This document shows, piece after piece, positions 1-10,353 of a stretch of 64,000 bases of DNA (the first letter of the stretch is position 1; each line of letters starts with the position of its first letter). Below the pieces are notes generated by a model. It was not told the DNA's origin. It ran no database searches and saw nothing but the letters and a program-made list of their open reading frames with translations. The stretch is taken from the NCBI RefSeq assembly GCF_007035645.1, contig NZ_AP019632.1, forward strand, positions 1,426,001 to 1,490,000, written 5' to 3'. This DNA is from Enterobacter asburiae. Lineage in GTDB: Bacteria > Pseudomonadota > Gammaproteobacteria > Enterobacterales > Enterobacteriaceae. The position numbers and the translations under genes are program-made.

Positions 1-660
1 ATTGCCGGGCGCGAAATTCGCGCCAGCCGCGTTACCGTGGATGGCGACATTGTGAGAGACAGCGCGTTCAAACTGCAACCTGACCATCAGGTGGAGTATG
101 ACGGCAATCCGCTGACCCAGCAGCACGGTCCGCGCTACTTCATGCTCAATAAGCCGGAAGGCTACGTCTGCTCAACGGACGATCCCGATCACCCGACGGT
201 GCTCTATTTCCTCGACGAACCGGTGGCGCACAAGCTGCACGCCGCAGGCCGCCTCGACATCGACACCACGGGTCTGGTGCTGATGACCGACGACGGGCAG
301 TGGTCGCATCGCATTACTTCCCCGCGTCACCACTGCGAGAAAACCTATCTGGTCACGCTGGAGTCGCCGGTGTCGGATGACACGGCAGAGCAATTCACGA
401 AAGGCGTTCAGCTGCATAATGAAAAAGATCTGACCAAACCCGCCGTGCTTGAGGTGATCGCGCCGACGGAGGTCCGTCTGACCATCAGCGAAGGGCGCTA
501 CCATCAGGTGAAACGTATGTTTGCCGCGGTGGGGAACCACGTTGTTGGCCTGCATCGTGAGCGGATTGGTGCGATCGAACTCGATCCCGACCTGGCGCCA
601 GGCGAATATCGCCCGTTAACGGAAGAAGAGATCGCCAGCGTCGGTCTGCCTTCGCACTAA
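1..660 (+). CDS. rsuA: 16S rRNA pseudouridine(516) synthase RsuA (5' partial)
   Basis: RsuA makes pseudouridine 516 in 16S rRNA during small-subunit assembly. The reading frame is open from base 1 (first codons encode [16 protein letters not shown]), which matches the end of the N-terminal S4 RNA-binding domain. About 16 residues, including the true start, lie before the window. The catalytic domain follows, with the family motif [10 protein letters not shown], whose Asp is the catalytic nucleophile, and the conserved NKPEGYVCS and [10 protein letters not shown] blocks. A GTG at position 37 is in frame but is an internal Val codon in the family. The gene ends 15 bases before bcr, as in E. coli, so the two are probably co-transcribed. 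Confidence 0.97.
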   Translation: MAGREIRASRVTVDGDIVRDSAFKLQPDHQVEYDGNPLTQQHGPRYFMLNKPEGYVCSTDDPDHPTVLYFLDEPVAHKLHAAGRLDIDTTGLVLMTDDGQWSHRITSPRHHCEKTYLVTLESPVSDDTAEQFTKGVQLHNEKDLTKPAVLEVIAPTEVRLTISEGRYHQVKRMFAAVGNHVVGLHRERIGAIELDPDLAPGEYRPLTEEEIASVGLPSH

Positions 661-675
661 TTTCAGGAGAGCTCT

Positions 676-1872
676 GTGACCACCAGGCCACACTCGTCGT
701 TCAAAATCGTCTTCATTCTTGGCCTGCTGGCCATGCTGATGCCGCTGTCTATTGATATGTACCTGCCCGCGCTGCCGGTCATTTCCGCGCAGTTTGGCGT
801 TCCGGCGGGCAGCGCGCAGATGACGCTCAGCACCTATATTCTCGGCTTTGCCCTCGGCCAGCTGTTTTATGGCCCGATGGCGGACAGCCTTGGACGCAAG
901 CCCGTTATTCTGGGCGGGACGCTGGTCTTTGCAGCCGCAGCGGTTGCCTGTGCGCTGGCGCAGACCATCGATCATCTGATTATCATGCGCTTCTTCCACG
1001 GTCTGGCGGCGGCTGCGGCAAGCGTGGTGATTAACGCCCTGATGCGCGATATCTACCCGAAGGAAGAGTTCTCCCGCATGATGTCGTTCGTGATGCTGGT
1101 GACGACGATTGCGCCGCTGGTGGCCCCGATGGCCGGTGGCGCGGTGCTGGTGTGGTTTAGCTGGCATGTGATTTTCTGGATCCTGGCCCTGGCCGCGCTG
1201 CTGGCCTCGGCGATGATCTTCTTCTTTATTGATGAAACGCTTCCCGTCGAGCGCCGTCAGAAATTCCACATCCGAACCACAATAGGCAACTTTGCCTCGC
1301 TGTTTCGCCACAAGCGCGTGCTCAGCTATATGCTGGCAAGCGGGTTCAGCTTCGCCGGGATGTTCTCCTTCCTGAGCGCCGGGCCGTTTGTCTACATTGA
1401 GCTGAACCACGTTTCGCCGCAGCACTTCGGCTACTATTTCGCGCTTAACATCGTCTTCCTGTTCATCATGACCATCATCAACAGCCGTTTTGTCCGGCGG
1501 GTGGGGGCGCTGAACATGTTCCGCGCCGGTCTGTGGATCCAGTTTGTGATGGCTATCTGGCTGGTGGTGAGCGCGTTTCTGGGCGTGGGCTTCTGGGCGC
1601 TGGTGGTCGGCGTGGCGGCCTTTGTCGGCTGCGTGTCGATGGTGTCATCTAATGCGATGGCGGTGATCCTGGATGAGTTTCCGCATATGGCGGGTACCGC
1701 CTCTTCCCTGGCGGGGACGTTCCGCTTCGGTATTGGCGCTATCGTTGGGGCGTTGCTTTCAATGGCCACCTTTACGACAGCATGGCCCATGCTGTGGGCG
1801 ATGGCTTTTTGCGCAACCAGCTCGATACTCTTCTATCTTTACGCCAGTCGACCGCGAAAAGCGGCCCACTAA
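676..1872 (+). CDS. bcr: Bcr/CflA family drug efflux MFS transporter Bcr
   Basis: This 398-residue protein has the 12-segment hydrophobic profile of the major facilitator superfamily, DHA1 family. In E. coli Bcr exports bicyclomycin, sulfonamides and some dipeptides/cysteine across the inner membrane. The early motif [12 protein letters not shown] and the loop 2-3 motif [11 protein letters not shown] are typical of Bcr/CflA. The start is a GTG with a good Shine-Dalgarno (caggaga at 664-670). It lies 15 bases after rsuA and is followed by an intrinsic terminator, so it probably ends a rsuA-bcr transcript. Length matches E. coli Bcr (396). Confidence 0.95.
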   Translation: MTTRPHSSFKIVFILGLLAMLMPLSIDMYLPALPVISAQFGVPAGSAQMTLSTYILGFALGQLFYGPMADSLGRKPVILGGTLVFAAAAVACALAQTIDHLIIMRFFHGLAAAAASVVINALMRDIYPKEEFSRMMSFVMLVTTIAPLVAPMAGGAVLVWFSWHVIFWILALAALLASAMIFFFIDETLPVERRQKFHIRTTIGNFASLFRHKRVLSYMLASGFSFAGMFSFLSAGPFVYIELNHVSPQHFGYYFALNIVFLFIMTIINSRFVRRVGALNMFRAGLWIQFVMAIWLVVSAFLGVGFWALVVGVAAFVGCVSMVSSNAMAVILDEFPHMAGTASSLAGTFRFGIGAIVGALLSMATFTTAWPMLWAMAFCATSSILFYLYASRPRKAAH

Positions 1873-1881
1873 AATACAGAG

Positions 1882-1904
1882 AAGGCCCGACAGGGCCTTT
1901 TTTG
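1882..1904 (+). terminator. Intrinsic terminator after bcr
   Basis: AAGGCCC (1882-1888) pairs with GGGCCTT (1893-1899) around a GACA loop and runs into a T tract. It starts 10 bases after the bcr stop codon. Confidence 0.85.
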
Positions 1905-2151
1905 TTGATGCATATCAACCAAACCCCCGTTCGTTTATTCCGTGTTTGTTTATTTTATGTAAAATCTATTTGTGTAAAAAGTCACATCATTGTATTCAAA
2001 AAGGTTGAGTTAGATCGCAGAAACGGGTACATATAGCGCCGACGCGAGCCTGGATATCGATAAAAAAGCGCTGAATAGTGCAGGCTGGCGATGATGTGTT
2101 ACTATAAATGTAAATAAATTGTGAAGTAAATTTTGCTTCCGGGGAACGAAC

Positions 2152-2496
2152 GTGAATACATTACAACTCTCCATTGTCCATCGCTTGCCCCAGAGCTATC
2201 GCTGGTCGGCGGGTTTTGCAGGTTCGAAAGTTGAACCGATTCCGCAAAGCGTCGCGGGCTGTGAAAACTGCCTGGTGGCACTCAAGCTGCTGAGCCCGAG
2301 CGACGAAAATGCATGGCGGGTGATGGAGCGTCTCAGTCAGGCCCTGACGGATATCGAAGTGGACAGCTCCGTGCTGGAGTGTGAAGGTGAGCCGTGCCTG
2401 TTCGTGAAGAGCCAGGACGAGTTTGCCGCCACATGCCGTCTGAAGAATTTTGGCGTTGCCATCGCGGAGCCTTTCTCCGGCCAGTACCCGTTCTGA
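2152..2496 (+). CDS. yejG: YejG family protein of unknown function
   Basis: A 114-residue soluble protein, the same length as E. coli YejG and clearly the same family by sequence (starts [14 protein letters not shown], ends [12 protein letters not shown]). The molecular function is not established; it has been linked to aminoglycoside tolerance in E. coli, and I see no catalytic motif. The GTG start at 2152 is supported by the N-terminal match and an upstream GGGGAACGAA. It is monocistronic: a terminator lies upstream, and the convergent yejF begins only 3 bases after its stop. The 279-base gap before it is AT-rich and probably holds its promoter. Confidence 0.9.
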   Translation: MNTLQLSIVHRLPQSYRWSAGFAGSKVEPIPQSVAGCENCLVALKLLSPSDENAWRVMERLSQALTDIEVDSSVLECEGEPCLFVKSQDEFAATCRLKNFGVAIAEPFSGQYPF

Positions 2497-2499
2497 CCG

Positions 2500-4089
2500 C
2501 TAGTCTGCCGACAACAGCTGGCGCGTGTAGCGCTGCGTTGGCGCGCTAAATACGCGCTGGCACTCTCCCTGCTCGACCACTTCTCCCTGTCGCAACACAA
2601 TCACCTGATGGCATAGCGCCCGCACCACCTGTAGATCGTGGCTGATAAAGATATAGGCCAGCCGGTGTTTTTCCTGAAGCCCTTTCAGCAGCGCCAGGAT
2701 CTGCGCCTGAACGGTTCTGTCCAGCGACGACGTTGGTTCATCCAGAATAATCAGCTCCGGCTTCAGGATCAGCGCGCGGGCAATGGCGATACGCTGGCGC
2801 TGGCCGCCGGAGAATTCAGCCGGATAGCGGTGGCGCGTCTCGGCATCTAAGCCCACTTCGGCCATCACCCGCATAACTTCCTCCTCGCGCTGCTGAGCGC
2901 TCAGGCCGGGCTGATGCACGCGCAGACCCTCTTCGATAATCTGTAACACGCTGAGCCGGGGGTTAAGCGAGGAGTTGGGATCCTGAAACACCACCTGCAT
3001 GCGGGGCCGCACGGGCAGCATCTGACGGCGGTTCCAGCGGTGCAGCGGCATATCGTCAAAGAGGATCTCGCCCTGGGAGGCAATTAAGCGCAGCAGCGCC
3101 AGACCGGTGGTACTTTTGCCGGAACCGGATTCGCCCACCAGCCCCAGAGATTCTCCCGGGCGCAGCGAGAAGCGGATGTTTTTCAGCACCGGATTCTGGT
3201 CGACGATGCGCCGCAGAATACCTTTGCGGATCGGGAACGAGACGGACAAATCCTCAACGCGCAGCAGCGGTGTGCTGTCAGCCGCGAGTGGAACCGGGTC
3301 GCCGGAAGGTTCGCTGTCGAGCAAACGCTGCGTATAGGGGTGCTGCGGCGCGCTCAGCAGCGTGGACGCGCTATTCTGTTCAACGCATCGTCCGTCTTGC
3401 ATCACCGCGACGCTGTCGGCCAGCTTTCTCACAATGCTCAGGTTGTGCGTGATAAACAGCAGGCTCATGTTCAGCTCGTCACGCAGTTCCCGCAGCAGCG
3501 TCAATATTTGCGCCTGTACCGTCACGTCCAGCGCCGTTGTAGGCTCGTCGGCAATCAACAGCTCGGGTCGCGTGAGCAGGGCCATAGCGATCATCACGCG
3601 CTGGCGTTCGCCGCCGGAGAGCTGATGCGGAAAATCATTCAGCCGTTTGGCCGCGTTGCGTATGCCCGTTCGTTCCAGACAATCCAGAATTTCTCCCCGC
3701 GCGGCCTCTTTGCGCATCCCCCGGTGCAGGGAGAGCACTTCATAGAGTTGTTTCTCCAGGCTGTGCAGCGGGTTGAGGGAAACCATCGGCTCCTGGAAGA
3801 TCATCGCGATTTTGTTGCCGCGAATGCCGCGCAGGGTATGTTCGTCGGCATGCAGCAGCGAGCTGCCGTGAAACAGAATATCCCCTTGCGGGTAGCTCAC
3901 CGGCGGAGAAGGCAGCAGCCGCAGGATAGAGAGTGCCGAAACGCTCTTGCCTGAACCCGACTCGCCCACCAGGGCCAGCGTTTCACCGGTCTGGATCTGC
4001 AGCGACAGGTCGGTGACCACGGTGCGCGTCTCGTCCTGCTTAGAAAAAGCAATAGACAGGTTATCAATACTGAGAAGAGGCTGGGTCAT
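2500..4089 (-). CDS. yejF: Peptide/microcin C ABC transporter ATP-binding protein YejF (two ATPase domains)
   Basis: YejF energises the YejABEF importer, which in E. coli takes up microcin C and oligopeptides. The 529-residue protein has two fused ABC ATPase domains. Domain 1 has Walker A GESGSGKS, signature LSGGERQRV and Walker B LLIADEP. Domain 2 repeats these with [17 protein letters not shown] and LIILDEP. The open frame extends 16 codons upstream to 4137, but the start at 4089 ([10 protein letters not shown]) matches E. coli, gives the family length, and sits 1 base after the yejE stop as expected in an operon. The extended version would overlap yejE. Confidence 0.96.
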   Translation of the reverse strand: MTQPLLSIDNLSIAFSKQDETRTVVTDLSLQIQTGETLALVGESGSGKSVSALSILRLLPSPPVSYPQGDILFHGSSLLHADEHTLRGIRGNKIAMIFQEPMVSLNPLHSLEKQLYEVLSLHRGMRKEAARGEILDCLERTGIRNAAKRLNDFPHQLSGGERQRVMIAMALLTRPELLIADEPTTALDVTVQAQILTLLRELRDELNMSLLFITHNLSIVRKLADSVAVMQDGRCVEQNSASTLLSAPQHPYTQRLLDSEPSGDPVPLAADSTPLLRVEDLSVSFPIRKGILRRIVDQNPVLKNIRFSLRPGESLGLVGESGSGKSTTGLALLRLIASQGEILFDDMPLHRWNRRQMLPVRPRMQVVFQDPNSSLNPRLSVLQIIEEGLRVHQPGLSAQQREEEVMRVMAEVGLDAETRHRYPAEFSGGQRQRIAIARALILKPELIILDEPTSSLDRTVQAQILALLKGLQEKHRLAYIFISHDLQVVRALCHQVIVLRQGEVVEQGECQRVFSAPTQRYTRQLLSAD

Positions 4090-4090
4090 T

Positions 4091-5116
4091 TTATACCGCC
4101 TTGTTCGGATCGAAGGCATCGCGCACGGCTTCGCCAATAAAAATCAGCAGCGACAGCAGCACGGCCACGGAAAGAAAGGCGGCGATGCCTAACCACGGCG
4201 CCTGCAGGTTGTTCTTGCCCTGCAGCAGCAGTTCGCCGAGCGACGGGGAACCCAGCGGTAGCCCGAAACCAAGAAAATCCAGCGAGGTGAGGGTGGTGAT
4301 GGAGCTGCACAGAATAAACGGCAGGAAAGTGAGCGTTGCCACGACCGCGTTGGGCAGCATGTGGCGGAAGATGATCCCCCGATCGCTCACGCCAAGCGCC
4401 TGCGCGGCGCGAATATAGTCGAAATTGCGGGTGCGCAGGAACTCCGCGCGCACCACGCCCACCAGCGCCATCCAGCCGAACAGGACGGTGATGCCTAACA
4501 GCCACCAGAAGCCGGGCTGCACCACGCTGGAAAGCAGGATGATCAGAAACAGCGTTGGCATGCCTGACCAGACTTCAATAACCCGCTGGCCCCACAGGTC
4601 GATTTTCCCGCCGTAGTAGCCCTGAACGGCGCCCGCCACGACGCCCATTACGCTTGAGAAGATCGTCAGCATCAGCCCAAAGAGAAGAGAAATTCGCGTG
4701 CCGTACAGGATGCGCGCCAGCACGTCGCCGCCGTTAGCATCCGTTCCCAGCCAGTTTTGCGCGGAGGGCGGGGAAGGGAAGGGCGTCGTGGTGGCGAAGT
4801 TAATGCTGTTTGCGCCAAAGCGTACCGGCGCCCAGAGCGCCCAGCCGTGCTGCTCAATCTGCTGGCGAAGCCACGGATCCTGATACTCCGCCGGTGTCGC
4901 AAACGGGCCGCCAAAGTCGCTTTCGCTGTAACTGGCGATAACCGGCACGTACCAGCGGTCGTTAAAATGCACCAGCAACGGCTTGTCGTTGGCGATCAGC
5001 TCCGAACACATGCTTAAGGCAAACAGCACGGCAAAAATCCACAGCGACCAGTAGCCGCGGCGGTTGTGGCGAAAGCGGGCCCAGCGGGCCTGGTTGACGG
5101 GGCTTAAACGCGGCAT
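4091..5116 (-). CDS. yejE: Peptide/microcin C ABC transporter permease YejE
   Basis: Inner-membrane permease of the YejABEF importer, 341 residues as in E. coli. The first membrane segment (residues 22-40, WSLWIFAVLFALSM) is followed by a periplasmic stretch of about 100 residues. The binding-protein-dependent transport fold follows, with the EAA loop visible around EFLRTRNFDYIRAAQALGVSD. Its ATG overlaps the yejB stop by one base (TGATG) and its stop is 1 base before the yejF start, so translation is coupled through the operon. Confidence 0.95.
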   Translation of the reverse strand: MPRLSPVNQARWARFRHNRRGYWSLWIFAVLFALSMCSELIANDKPLLVHFNDRWYVPVIASYSESDFGGPFATPAEYQDPWLRQQIEQHGWALWAPVRFGANSINFATTTPFPSPPSAQNWLGTDANGGDVLARILYGTRISLLFGLMLTIFSSVMGVVAGAVQGYYGGKIDLWGQRVIEVWSGMPTLFLIILLSSVVQPGFWWLLGITVLFGWMALVGVVRAEFLRTRNFDYIRAAQALGVSDRGIIFRHMLPNAVVATLTFLPFILCSSITTLTSLDFLGFGLPLGSPSLGELLLQGKNNLQAPWLGIAAFLSVAVLLSLLIFIGEAVRDAFDPNKAV

Positions 5117-6210
5117 CAGCGGCCCTCAAAATCGATTCGGGGATCGACCAGCGTATAGCTGATATCACTGATGATATTCAGCAGCAGGCCAATCAGGGTG
5201 AAAATATAAAGTGTGCCAAACATCACCGGATAATCGCGCGACACGGTAGCCTCATAGCCCAGCAGCCCCAGGCCGTTGAGCGAGAACATCACCTCTATCA
5301 GCAGCGAGCCGGTAAAAAACATGCCGATGAACGTGGCCGGAAATCCGGCGATCACCAGCAGCATGGCGTTGCGGAACACGTGTTTCCACATGATCTGCTT
5401 CTCGCTCACGCCCTTGGCGCGGGCCGTGACAACGTACTGCTTACGAATTTCATCGAGAAAGGCGTTTTTGGTCAACATGGTCAGGGCCGCAAACCCGCCG
5501 ATGACCGTGGCCAGCACCGGCAGCGTGATATGCCAGAGATAGTCGGTGATTTTCTGATACCACGGCAGGGAGCTAAAATCGGCGGAGACCAGCCCCCGCA
5601 GCGGGAAGAGGTCGAAATAGCTTCCCCCGGCAAAAAAGACAATCAGCAGGACGGCAAACAGAAACGCCGGGATGGCGTAGCCGATGATGATAAACGTGCT
5701 GCTCCAGATATCAAACCGGCTGCCGTTATACACCGCTTTGCGGATCCCAAGCGGTATAGAAACCAGATAGATAATCAGCGTTCCCCACAGCCCGAGCGTT
5801 ATCGAAACCGGCAGGCTTTGCTTGATCAACGTTAACACTGACGCACTGCGAAACAGGCTATCGCCAAAATCAAAGCGGATGTAATCCCAGAGCATCTTGA
5901 AATAGCGTTCGTGAATCGGTTTGTCAAAGCCGTAGCGGTGGGTGATCTCGGCGATCACCTCCGGATCCAGCCCGCGTCCGCCGCGATAATGGCTTTCGCT
6001 GATATTCCCTACGCCGGTTCGCGCATGGCTCGCGCCCATCCCTTCACCGCCGCCGCCGGGCATGCCGCCGCTGTTGCCAAATTCAATGGCGGCAATCGCC
6101 TGATCGACCGGGCCGCCGGGGGCGATTTGCACGATAAAAAAGTTAATCGTGATGATGGCCCACAGGGTGGGGATGACCAGCAGGAGACGACGGAGAAGAT
6201 AGGCACCCAT
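5116..6210 (-). CDS. yejB: Peptide/microcin C ABC transporter permease YejB
   Basis: Second permease of YejABEF, 364 residues as in E. coli. The N-terminus [17 protein letters not shown] is the typical DppB/OppB start with one membrane helix. A Gly-rich periplasmic insert (around residues 44-75, with a [12 protein letters not shown] tract) follows, then the permease core with the EAA loop near [16 protein letters not shown]. It lies 9 bases after yejA and overlaps yejE by one base. The Gly-rich insert is normal for this family. Confidence 0.95.
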   Translation of the reverse strand: MGAYLLRRLLLVIPTLWAIITINFFIVQIAPGGPVDQAIAAIEFGNSGGMPGGGGEGMGASHARTGVGNISESHYRGGRGLDPEVIAEITHRYGFDKPIHERYFKMLWDYIRFDFGDSLFRSASVLTLIKQSLPVSITLGLWGTLIIYLVSIPLGIRKAVYNGSRFDIWSSTFIIIGYAIPAFLFAVLLIVFFAGGSYFDLFPLRGLVSADFSSLPWYQKITDYLWHITLPVLATVIGGFAALTMLTKNAFLDEIRKQYVVTARAKGVSEKQIMWKHVFRNAMLLVIAGFPATFIGMFFTGSLLIEVMFSLNGLGLLGYEATVSRDYPVMFGTLYIFTLIGLLLNIISDISYTLVDPRIDFEGR

Positions 6211-6219
6211 GATGATTCC

Positions 6220-8025
6220 TTATCGCCGCTCAGCGGGAAGTCTGGCGGCTTTGTTAACGTCATACCACCAGGTATCAAAGCCCAGGGAGTAGACAGGGCG
6301 CACGGCAGGCACGGAGAACTTGTCCCAGCGCGCCAGGCGATCTTCGCCCATATACCACATCGGCAGCATGTAGTAGTTCCAGGTCAGGACCCTGTCGAGG
6401 GCGCGCCCGAGCGGCAGGAGCTTTTCTTTATCCCCCTGCGCCGCCACTATTTTCGCAATCAGCGCGTCAATCGCCGGGCTTTTTACACCTGGCGCATTGT
6501 ATGAGGAGTCAATGTAGCTGGAGGCCCAGGAGATTTGCAGGTCGGAGCTGGGCCACGGCTGCGCGGGCCACAGGCGCTGCATCATGTCGTAATCACGGCT
6601 GCGCATGCGGCTGGTGATCTGCGCGTTATCGACCTGGCGAATGTTCATGGTCACGCCCAGCCGCTCAAGGTTGTGCTTAAACGGCAGTACCCACTGATCG
6701 TTGCCCCCGGACGAGAGCAGCAGCTCAAAGCTGAGAGGCTTACCCGTTTTGGCATCGACACGCTTTTGATTTTTCAGGTGCCAGCCCGCGTCATCCAGCA
6801 GTTTGCTGGCTTTCAGCAGGTTGTCGCGGTCGTAACCGTCACCGTCCGACGCGGGTGGCTGAAACACGGTGGTGAACACCTGCGGCGGCAGCTCCGCTTT
6901 CAGCGGCGCCAGCAGTGCCAGCTCGTCGGCTTTCGGGTAATCGCGCGCGGCGTATTCGGTGTTCTGGAAATAGCTGTTGGCACGGCTATAAGCCCCGTAA
7001 AACAGCGCTTTGTTCATCCACTCAAAATCAAAGGCCAGGGAAATGGCTTCGCGCACCCGGCGGTCATTGAATACCGGACGCTGAATATTAAACGCCAGCC
7101 AGCGGGTGTCCTGGGCAGACTCATTTTTGTGCTCGTCTTTGACGATATAGCCTTTGGCGAAATTTTTTCCGATATAGCGGGTCGCCCAGTTTTTGGCGCT
7201 GCTCTCGACGCGTAAATCGAAAGCGCCGGCTTTGAACGCTTCAAACGCCACGTTATCGTCGAGGTAGTAATCATAGCGAAGGGTGTCGAAATTCCAGCGC
7301 CCGCGGTTTACCGGCAGGTCTGCCGCCCAGTAGTCTTTCACGCGAGAGTAAACGACATATTGCCCCATGCGCCAGTCGGTGATGCGGTATGGGCCGCCTG
7401 CCAGCGGCGGCGTGGAAAGCGGGTCGCTTAGCTTATGATTTTTCCAGAACGATTCAGGCATCACCGGCAGCGAGAACAGGCTAAGCATGTTCTCTTTGTT
7501 CGGTTCGCTCAGCTCGATGCGCACGGTGAGCGGCGCAATGGCTCTGACGGAAGCCCCTTTATACACGATGCGGAACTGGGGGACGCCTTCGGTCATGAAT
7601 TTATGAAAGGTGAACGCGACGTCGCTGGCCTTCACCGGCGTACCGTCGTGAAAACGCGCTCGCGGGTTCAGCGAGATTTCCGCCCAGGCGAAGTTATCGG
7701 CGTAACGCACGTTCTCGGCAATCAGCGGATAATAGCTGCCGGGCTCATCATCCGACGTGACGAAGAGCGTATCGTAAAGCGATTCCGTTCGCGCGGCCGC
7801 CACGCCGCGCAGGGCGAAGCGGTTGAAGTTGTCGAATGTTCCCGTGGCGGAAAGCGTGACCTTTCCGCCCTTCGGCGCGGCAGGGTTAACGTAATCGAAG
7901 TGCGTAAAATTGACCGCATATTTCGGCTCGCCAATCACCGCGAAGGCGATATTTTCTTTGATGGCTTGCGCCTGGCTGGACAGGCTCGTTAGTGCCAACA
8001 TCAGCAACATGAAGCGCATAAGCAT
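6220..8025 (-). CDS. yejA: Periplasmic substrate-binding protein YejA of the YejABEF importer
   Basis: A 601-residue extracellular solute-binding protein family 5 member. It delivers oligopeptides, including microcin C, to YejBEF. Residues 1-21 form a signal peptide ending SSQAQA, so the mature protein begins near IKENIAFAV. The SBP family 5 block around residues 40-70 (HFDYVNPAAPKGGKVTLSA) is clear. I chose the ATG at 8025 because MLMRFMLL aligns with the E. coli start; a second ATG is two codons in. It is the first gene of yejABEF. The only upstream gap (74 bases to pdeN) holds a perfect palindrome GTGACGTCAC at 8077-8086 that could be regulatory. Confidence 0.95.
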   Translation of the reverse strand: MLMRFMLLMLALTSLSSQAQAIKENIAFAVIGEPKYAVNFTHFDYVNPAAPKGGKVTLSATGTFDNFNRFALRGVAAARTESLYDTLFVTSDDEPGSYYPLIAENVRYADNFAWAEISLNPRARFHDGTPVKASDVAFTFHKFMTEGVPQFRIVYKGASVRAIAPLTVRIELSEPNKENMLSLFSLPVMPESFWKNHKLSDPLSTPPLAGGPYRITDWRMGQYVVYSRVKDYWAADLPVNRGRWNFDTLRYDYYLDDNVAFEAFKAGAFDLRVESSAKNWATRYIGKNFAKGYIVKDEHKNESAQDTRWLAFNIQRPVFNDRRVREAISLAFDFEWMNKALFYGAYSRANSYFQNTEYAARDYPKADELALLAPLKAELPPQVFTTVFQPPASDGDGYDRDNLLKASKLLDDAGWHLKNQKRVDAKTGKPLSFELLLSSGGNDQWVLPFKHNLERLGVTMNIRQVDNAQITSRMRSRDYDMMQRLWPAQPWPSSDLQISWASSYIDSSYNAPGVKSPAIDALIAKIVAAQGDKEKLLPLGRALDRVLTWNYYMLPMWYMGEDRLARWDKFSVPAVRPVYSLGFDTWWYDVNKAARLPAERR

Positions 8026-8099
8026 CTCGCGGCGGCTCCCTCTTTTACAGACCGGCTCGGTTAAGCTGAATAATAAGTGACGTCACGGGCAATGTGAAA

Positions 8100-9656
8100 T
8101 TAATCGCCCTCGGGCGAAATATCAGGCCGCCATTCGCGGAACTGCGCCAGCGGCATCGGGCGGCTAATCCAGTATCCCTGCAGGAAATTAACGCCGTGTT
8201 CGCGCAGCCAGGCGGCCTGTTCCGGCGTTTCCACCCCTTCGGCGACGGTCGACATATTCAGTCGTCTTGCCAGCGTCAGGACGGCATCCAGCACCGGCGA
8301 CGTCACGGTCTCAGTGCCAATCGCATTAACAAAGCCGCGGTCGATCTTGAGGTAGTCCATGGTGAAATGCTCAAGATAAATCAGCGCGCTGTGGCCGGTA
8401 CCAAAATCATCAATGGCTATCTCAAACCCTTCGTTGTGTAGCCATTCGAAGAGGCTGTTGGCTTCCCGATGATTGAGCATGTCGCGCTCGGTGATTTCCA
8501 GCACGATCTGGAAGTAATCCTGCGGCAGTAGCGCTTTGAAGGTGCGCATATCGTCTTTGAAGCTTTCCGCATGCAGATGCCCCGGCGCAATGTTGATGCC
8601 CACCTTTGCTCCCGGAGGTAACAGAGTTTGTAACACGGGGGCATCGTGAATGATAAGGTCGAAGAGATGCAGCGTCAGCGGGACAATCAGCTTCTGCGCT
8701 TCGGCAAAGTTGATAAACGCGTCCGGCGGAATTTCCCCCATCGTCGGGTGTTTCCAGCGCATCAGCACTTCAAGCCCGGTCATCTGGAGCGATTTAGCAT
8801 CGACGACGGGCTGATAAACCACGTAAAACTGACCGCGCTTAATCGCGCTTAAAATCTCTTTACCCGGGTTGAGGCGAATGCTGAGGATATAGTAGTTGAG
8901 CGATCCGGCACAAATGCCGCATACCAGCCCGAAGAACAGGGCGTAGAGAATTTCATCGCTGGTCCATGCGTCAGCATACAGGTTGATGGTCAGGGGCACG
9001 TCTTTCAGCGTCGCGGTACGGGCCGGCGTTTCATGCAGGTCATGCGCAAGGACCAGCGTGCTGGACCGCGTTGACAGCGCATGGTCGCCAATAATGATGG
9101 CAATGCCGGCAAATTCGTCCTGGCGCGCGGTGTAGAGCAGGTAAGGCGTCAGATTGAGGTTCACCGAGGTAAACACGCCGCCGTCCTTCGCTAGCGGGTT
9201 ACGGTACCAGATGGCAATCGCGGGCTTGTTGGGCAACATGGGGGTGCCGGGAAGTAACGCCATATCAATCTGTTTGTCGATGTGCAGCTCGGGGATCAGC
9301 TCCTCCATGGGCACATTCATCGGCCCGGTGGCAGAAGAGCAGAACGCCATTTTGTCTCTGACCAGCAGGAATGCGCGAACGTTAACGCTAAAGGCAGCGC
9401 GCGAGGTAAGTTCCTGATTGACGTCGTGGCAGTTGTTTAACGTGAGCGGCTGGAGCACATCGATAGAATTTTTTAACTCATCGAAGTAGCTCTCCATATA
9501 GATGCTCACATCGTGGATCAGGGTGTCGAATTTGACTTCCCGCTTGTGGTAGCTCCAGAAAAATTGCAACGAACCCAGGAGCAGGGCGGCGATCAGGCCT
9601 GTGATGATGCTGAGGATCAGTATTTTGCGATTGCTGGAGAAATAGCGGGTGAACAT
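8100..9656 (-). CDS. pdeN: Cyclic-di-GMP phosphodiesterase PdeN (Rtn), CSS and EAL domains
   Basis: PdeN hydrolyses c-di-GMP. The 518-residue protein has an N-terminal membrane helix (about residues 11-33), a periplasmic CSS domain with the redox motif FCSSATG, a second helix near residue 230, and a cytoplasmic EAL domain (about 255-505). The EAL signature reads EVLMRW, as in E. coli PdeN. Catalytic blocks GINIAPGHLH, EITERD, IDDFGTGHS and KIDRGFV are all present, so it should be active. The frame is open 17 codons further upstream, but the start at 9656 (MFTRYFSSNRK) matches E. coli and its length. CSS-type enzymes are held in check by the periplasmic disulfide (family knowledge). Confidence 0.93.
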   Translation of the reverse strand: MFTRYFSSNRKILILSIITGLIAALLLGSLQFFWSYHKREVKFDTLIHDVSIYMESYFDELKNSIDVLQPLTLNNCHDVNQELTSRAAFSVNVRAFLLVRDKMAFCSSATGPMNVPMEELIPELHIDKQIDMALLPGTPMLPNKPAIAIWYRNPLAKDGGVFTSVNLNLTPYLLYTARQDEFAGIAIIIGDHALSTRSSTLVLAHDLHETPARTATLKDVPLTINLYADAWTSDEILYALFFGLVCGICAGSLNYYILSIRLNPGKEILSAIKRGQFYVVYQPVVDAKSLQMTGLEVLMRWKHPTMGEIPPDAFINFAEAQKLIVPLTLHLFDLIIHDAPVLQTLLPPGAKVGINIAPGHLHAESFKDDMRTFKALLPQDYFQIVLEITERDMLNHREANSLFEWLHNEGFEIAIDDFGTGHSALIYLEHFTMDYLKIDRGFVNAIGTETVTSPVLDAVLTLARRLNMSTVAEGVETPEQAAWLREHGVNFLQGYWISRPMPLAQFREWRPDISPEGD

Positions 9657-9705
9657 AGACGTCGTGATTCCTGAAATGCCGCTGGATGTATTCAGTGTAA
9701 CGGGC

Positions 9706-9730
9706 AAAAAAAAACACTGCCGAAGCAGTG
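9706..9730 (-). terminator. Intrinsic terminator after mepS
   Basis: Read on the minus strand, CACTGC pairs with GCAGTG around a stable TTCG tetraloop, followed by nine T residues. It lies about 50 bases after the mepS stop. The plus strand also has a T tract after the stem, so it may work both ways. Confidence 0.9.
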
Positions 9731-9783
9731 CTTTTTTTCATCATATCGTCAGCCAAGGGATAACCAACGATACAATAGTCATA

Positions 9784-10353
9784 TTAACTGCGGGTCAGTA
9801 CGCGGCGTGCTTCGTTGTAGCGCTTCTTCCAGTACGGTTCATTCATGCTGGAAATGGTCACACCGCTGCTGGTGGAGGCATGTACAAACTGGTCATTACC
9901 AATGTAGATGCCAACATGTCGACCTGTAGAACCGGCACGGAACAGGACTAAATCACCGGTGCGCAGTTTGGTACGTGAAATCGACTTGCCCATCTCCTGC
10001 TGTTCATAGGTTGAACGCGGAAGATCTAACCCAAATTGCTCACGGAACGTACGCTGTACAAAACCGGAACAATCAATACCTGTTTTTGTGCTGCCACCAA
10101 GGCGATAGCGCACGCCTTTCCAGTCAGCATACTGGTCCATAATGCGGGACTTCACGTCCAGATTACGTACCATATTTTCAAATTCATCCTGAGAGGCTTG
10201 CAGTGACGAGGAATCTTCCATTCCCACAACACGCGTCTCAGGATGCATATTCTTTGCGGTGTTCGATGTACTACATGCAGATAACAGTACCGCGACTGCT
10301 ATCGCCGGGATCCCCCGTAAGATATATCTCAGAAACGGTTGAGATTTGACCAT
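9784..10353 (-). CDS. mepS: Murein DD-endopeptidase / LD-carboxypeptidase MepS (Spr), lipoprotein
   Basis: MepS cuts meso-DAP to D-Ala cross-links so that new murein can be inserted; it is an outer-membrane lipoprotein degraded by the NlpI-Prc system in E. coli. The 189-residue precursor has a lipobox LLSAC with lipidated Cys27. The NlpC/P60 catalytic domain has Cys95 in GIDCSGF and His in GRHVGIYIG. Length agrees with E. coli (188). It is monocistronic, with a terminator downstream and a long AT-rich region upstream. Confidence 0.96.
   Translation of the reverse strand: MVKSQPFLRYILRGIPAIAVAVLLSACSTSNTAKNMHPETRVVGMEDSSSLQASQDEFENMVRNLDVKSRIMDQYADWKGVRYRLGGSTKTGIDCSGFVQRTFREQFGLDLPRSTYEQQEMGKSISRTKLRTGDLVLFRAGSTGRHVGIYIGNDQFVHASTSSGVTISSMNEPYWKKRYNEARRVLTRS

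Noticed and set aside
1673..2036. Open frames running from bcr into the following gap
   Set aside because: They are out of frame with bcr and read through its terminator; no protein family is visible.
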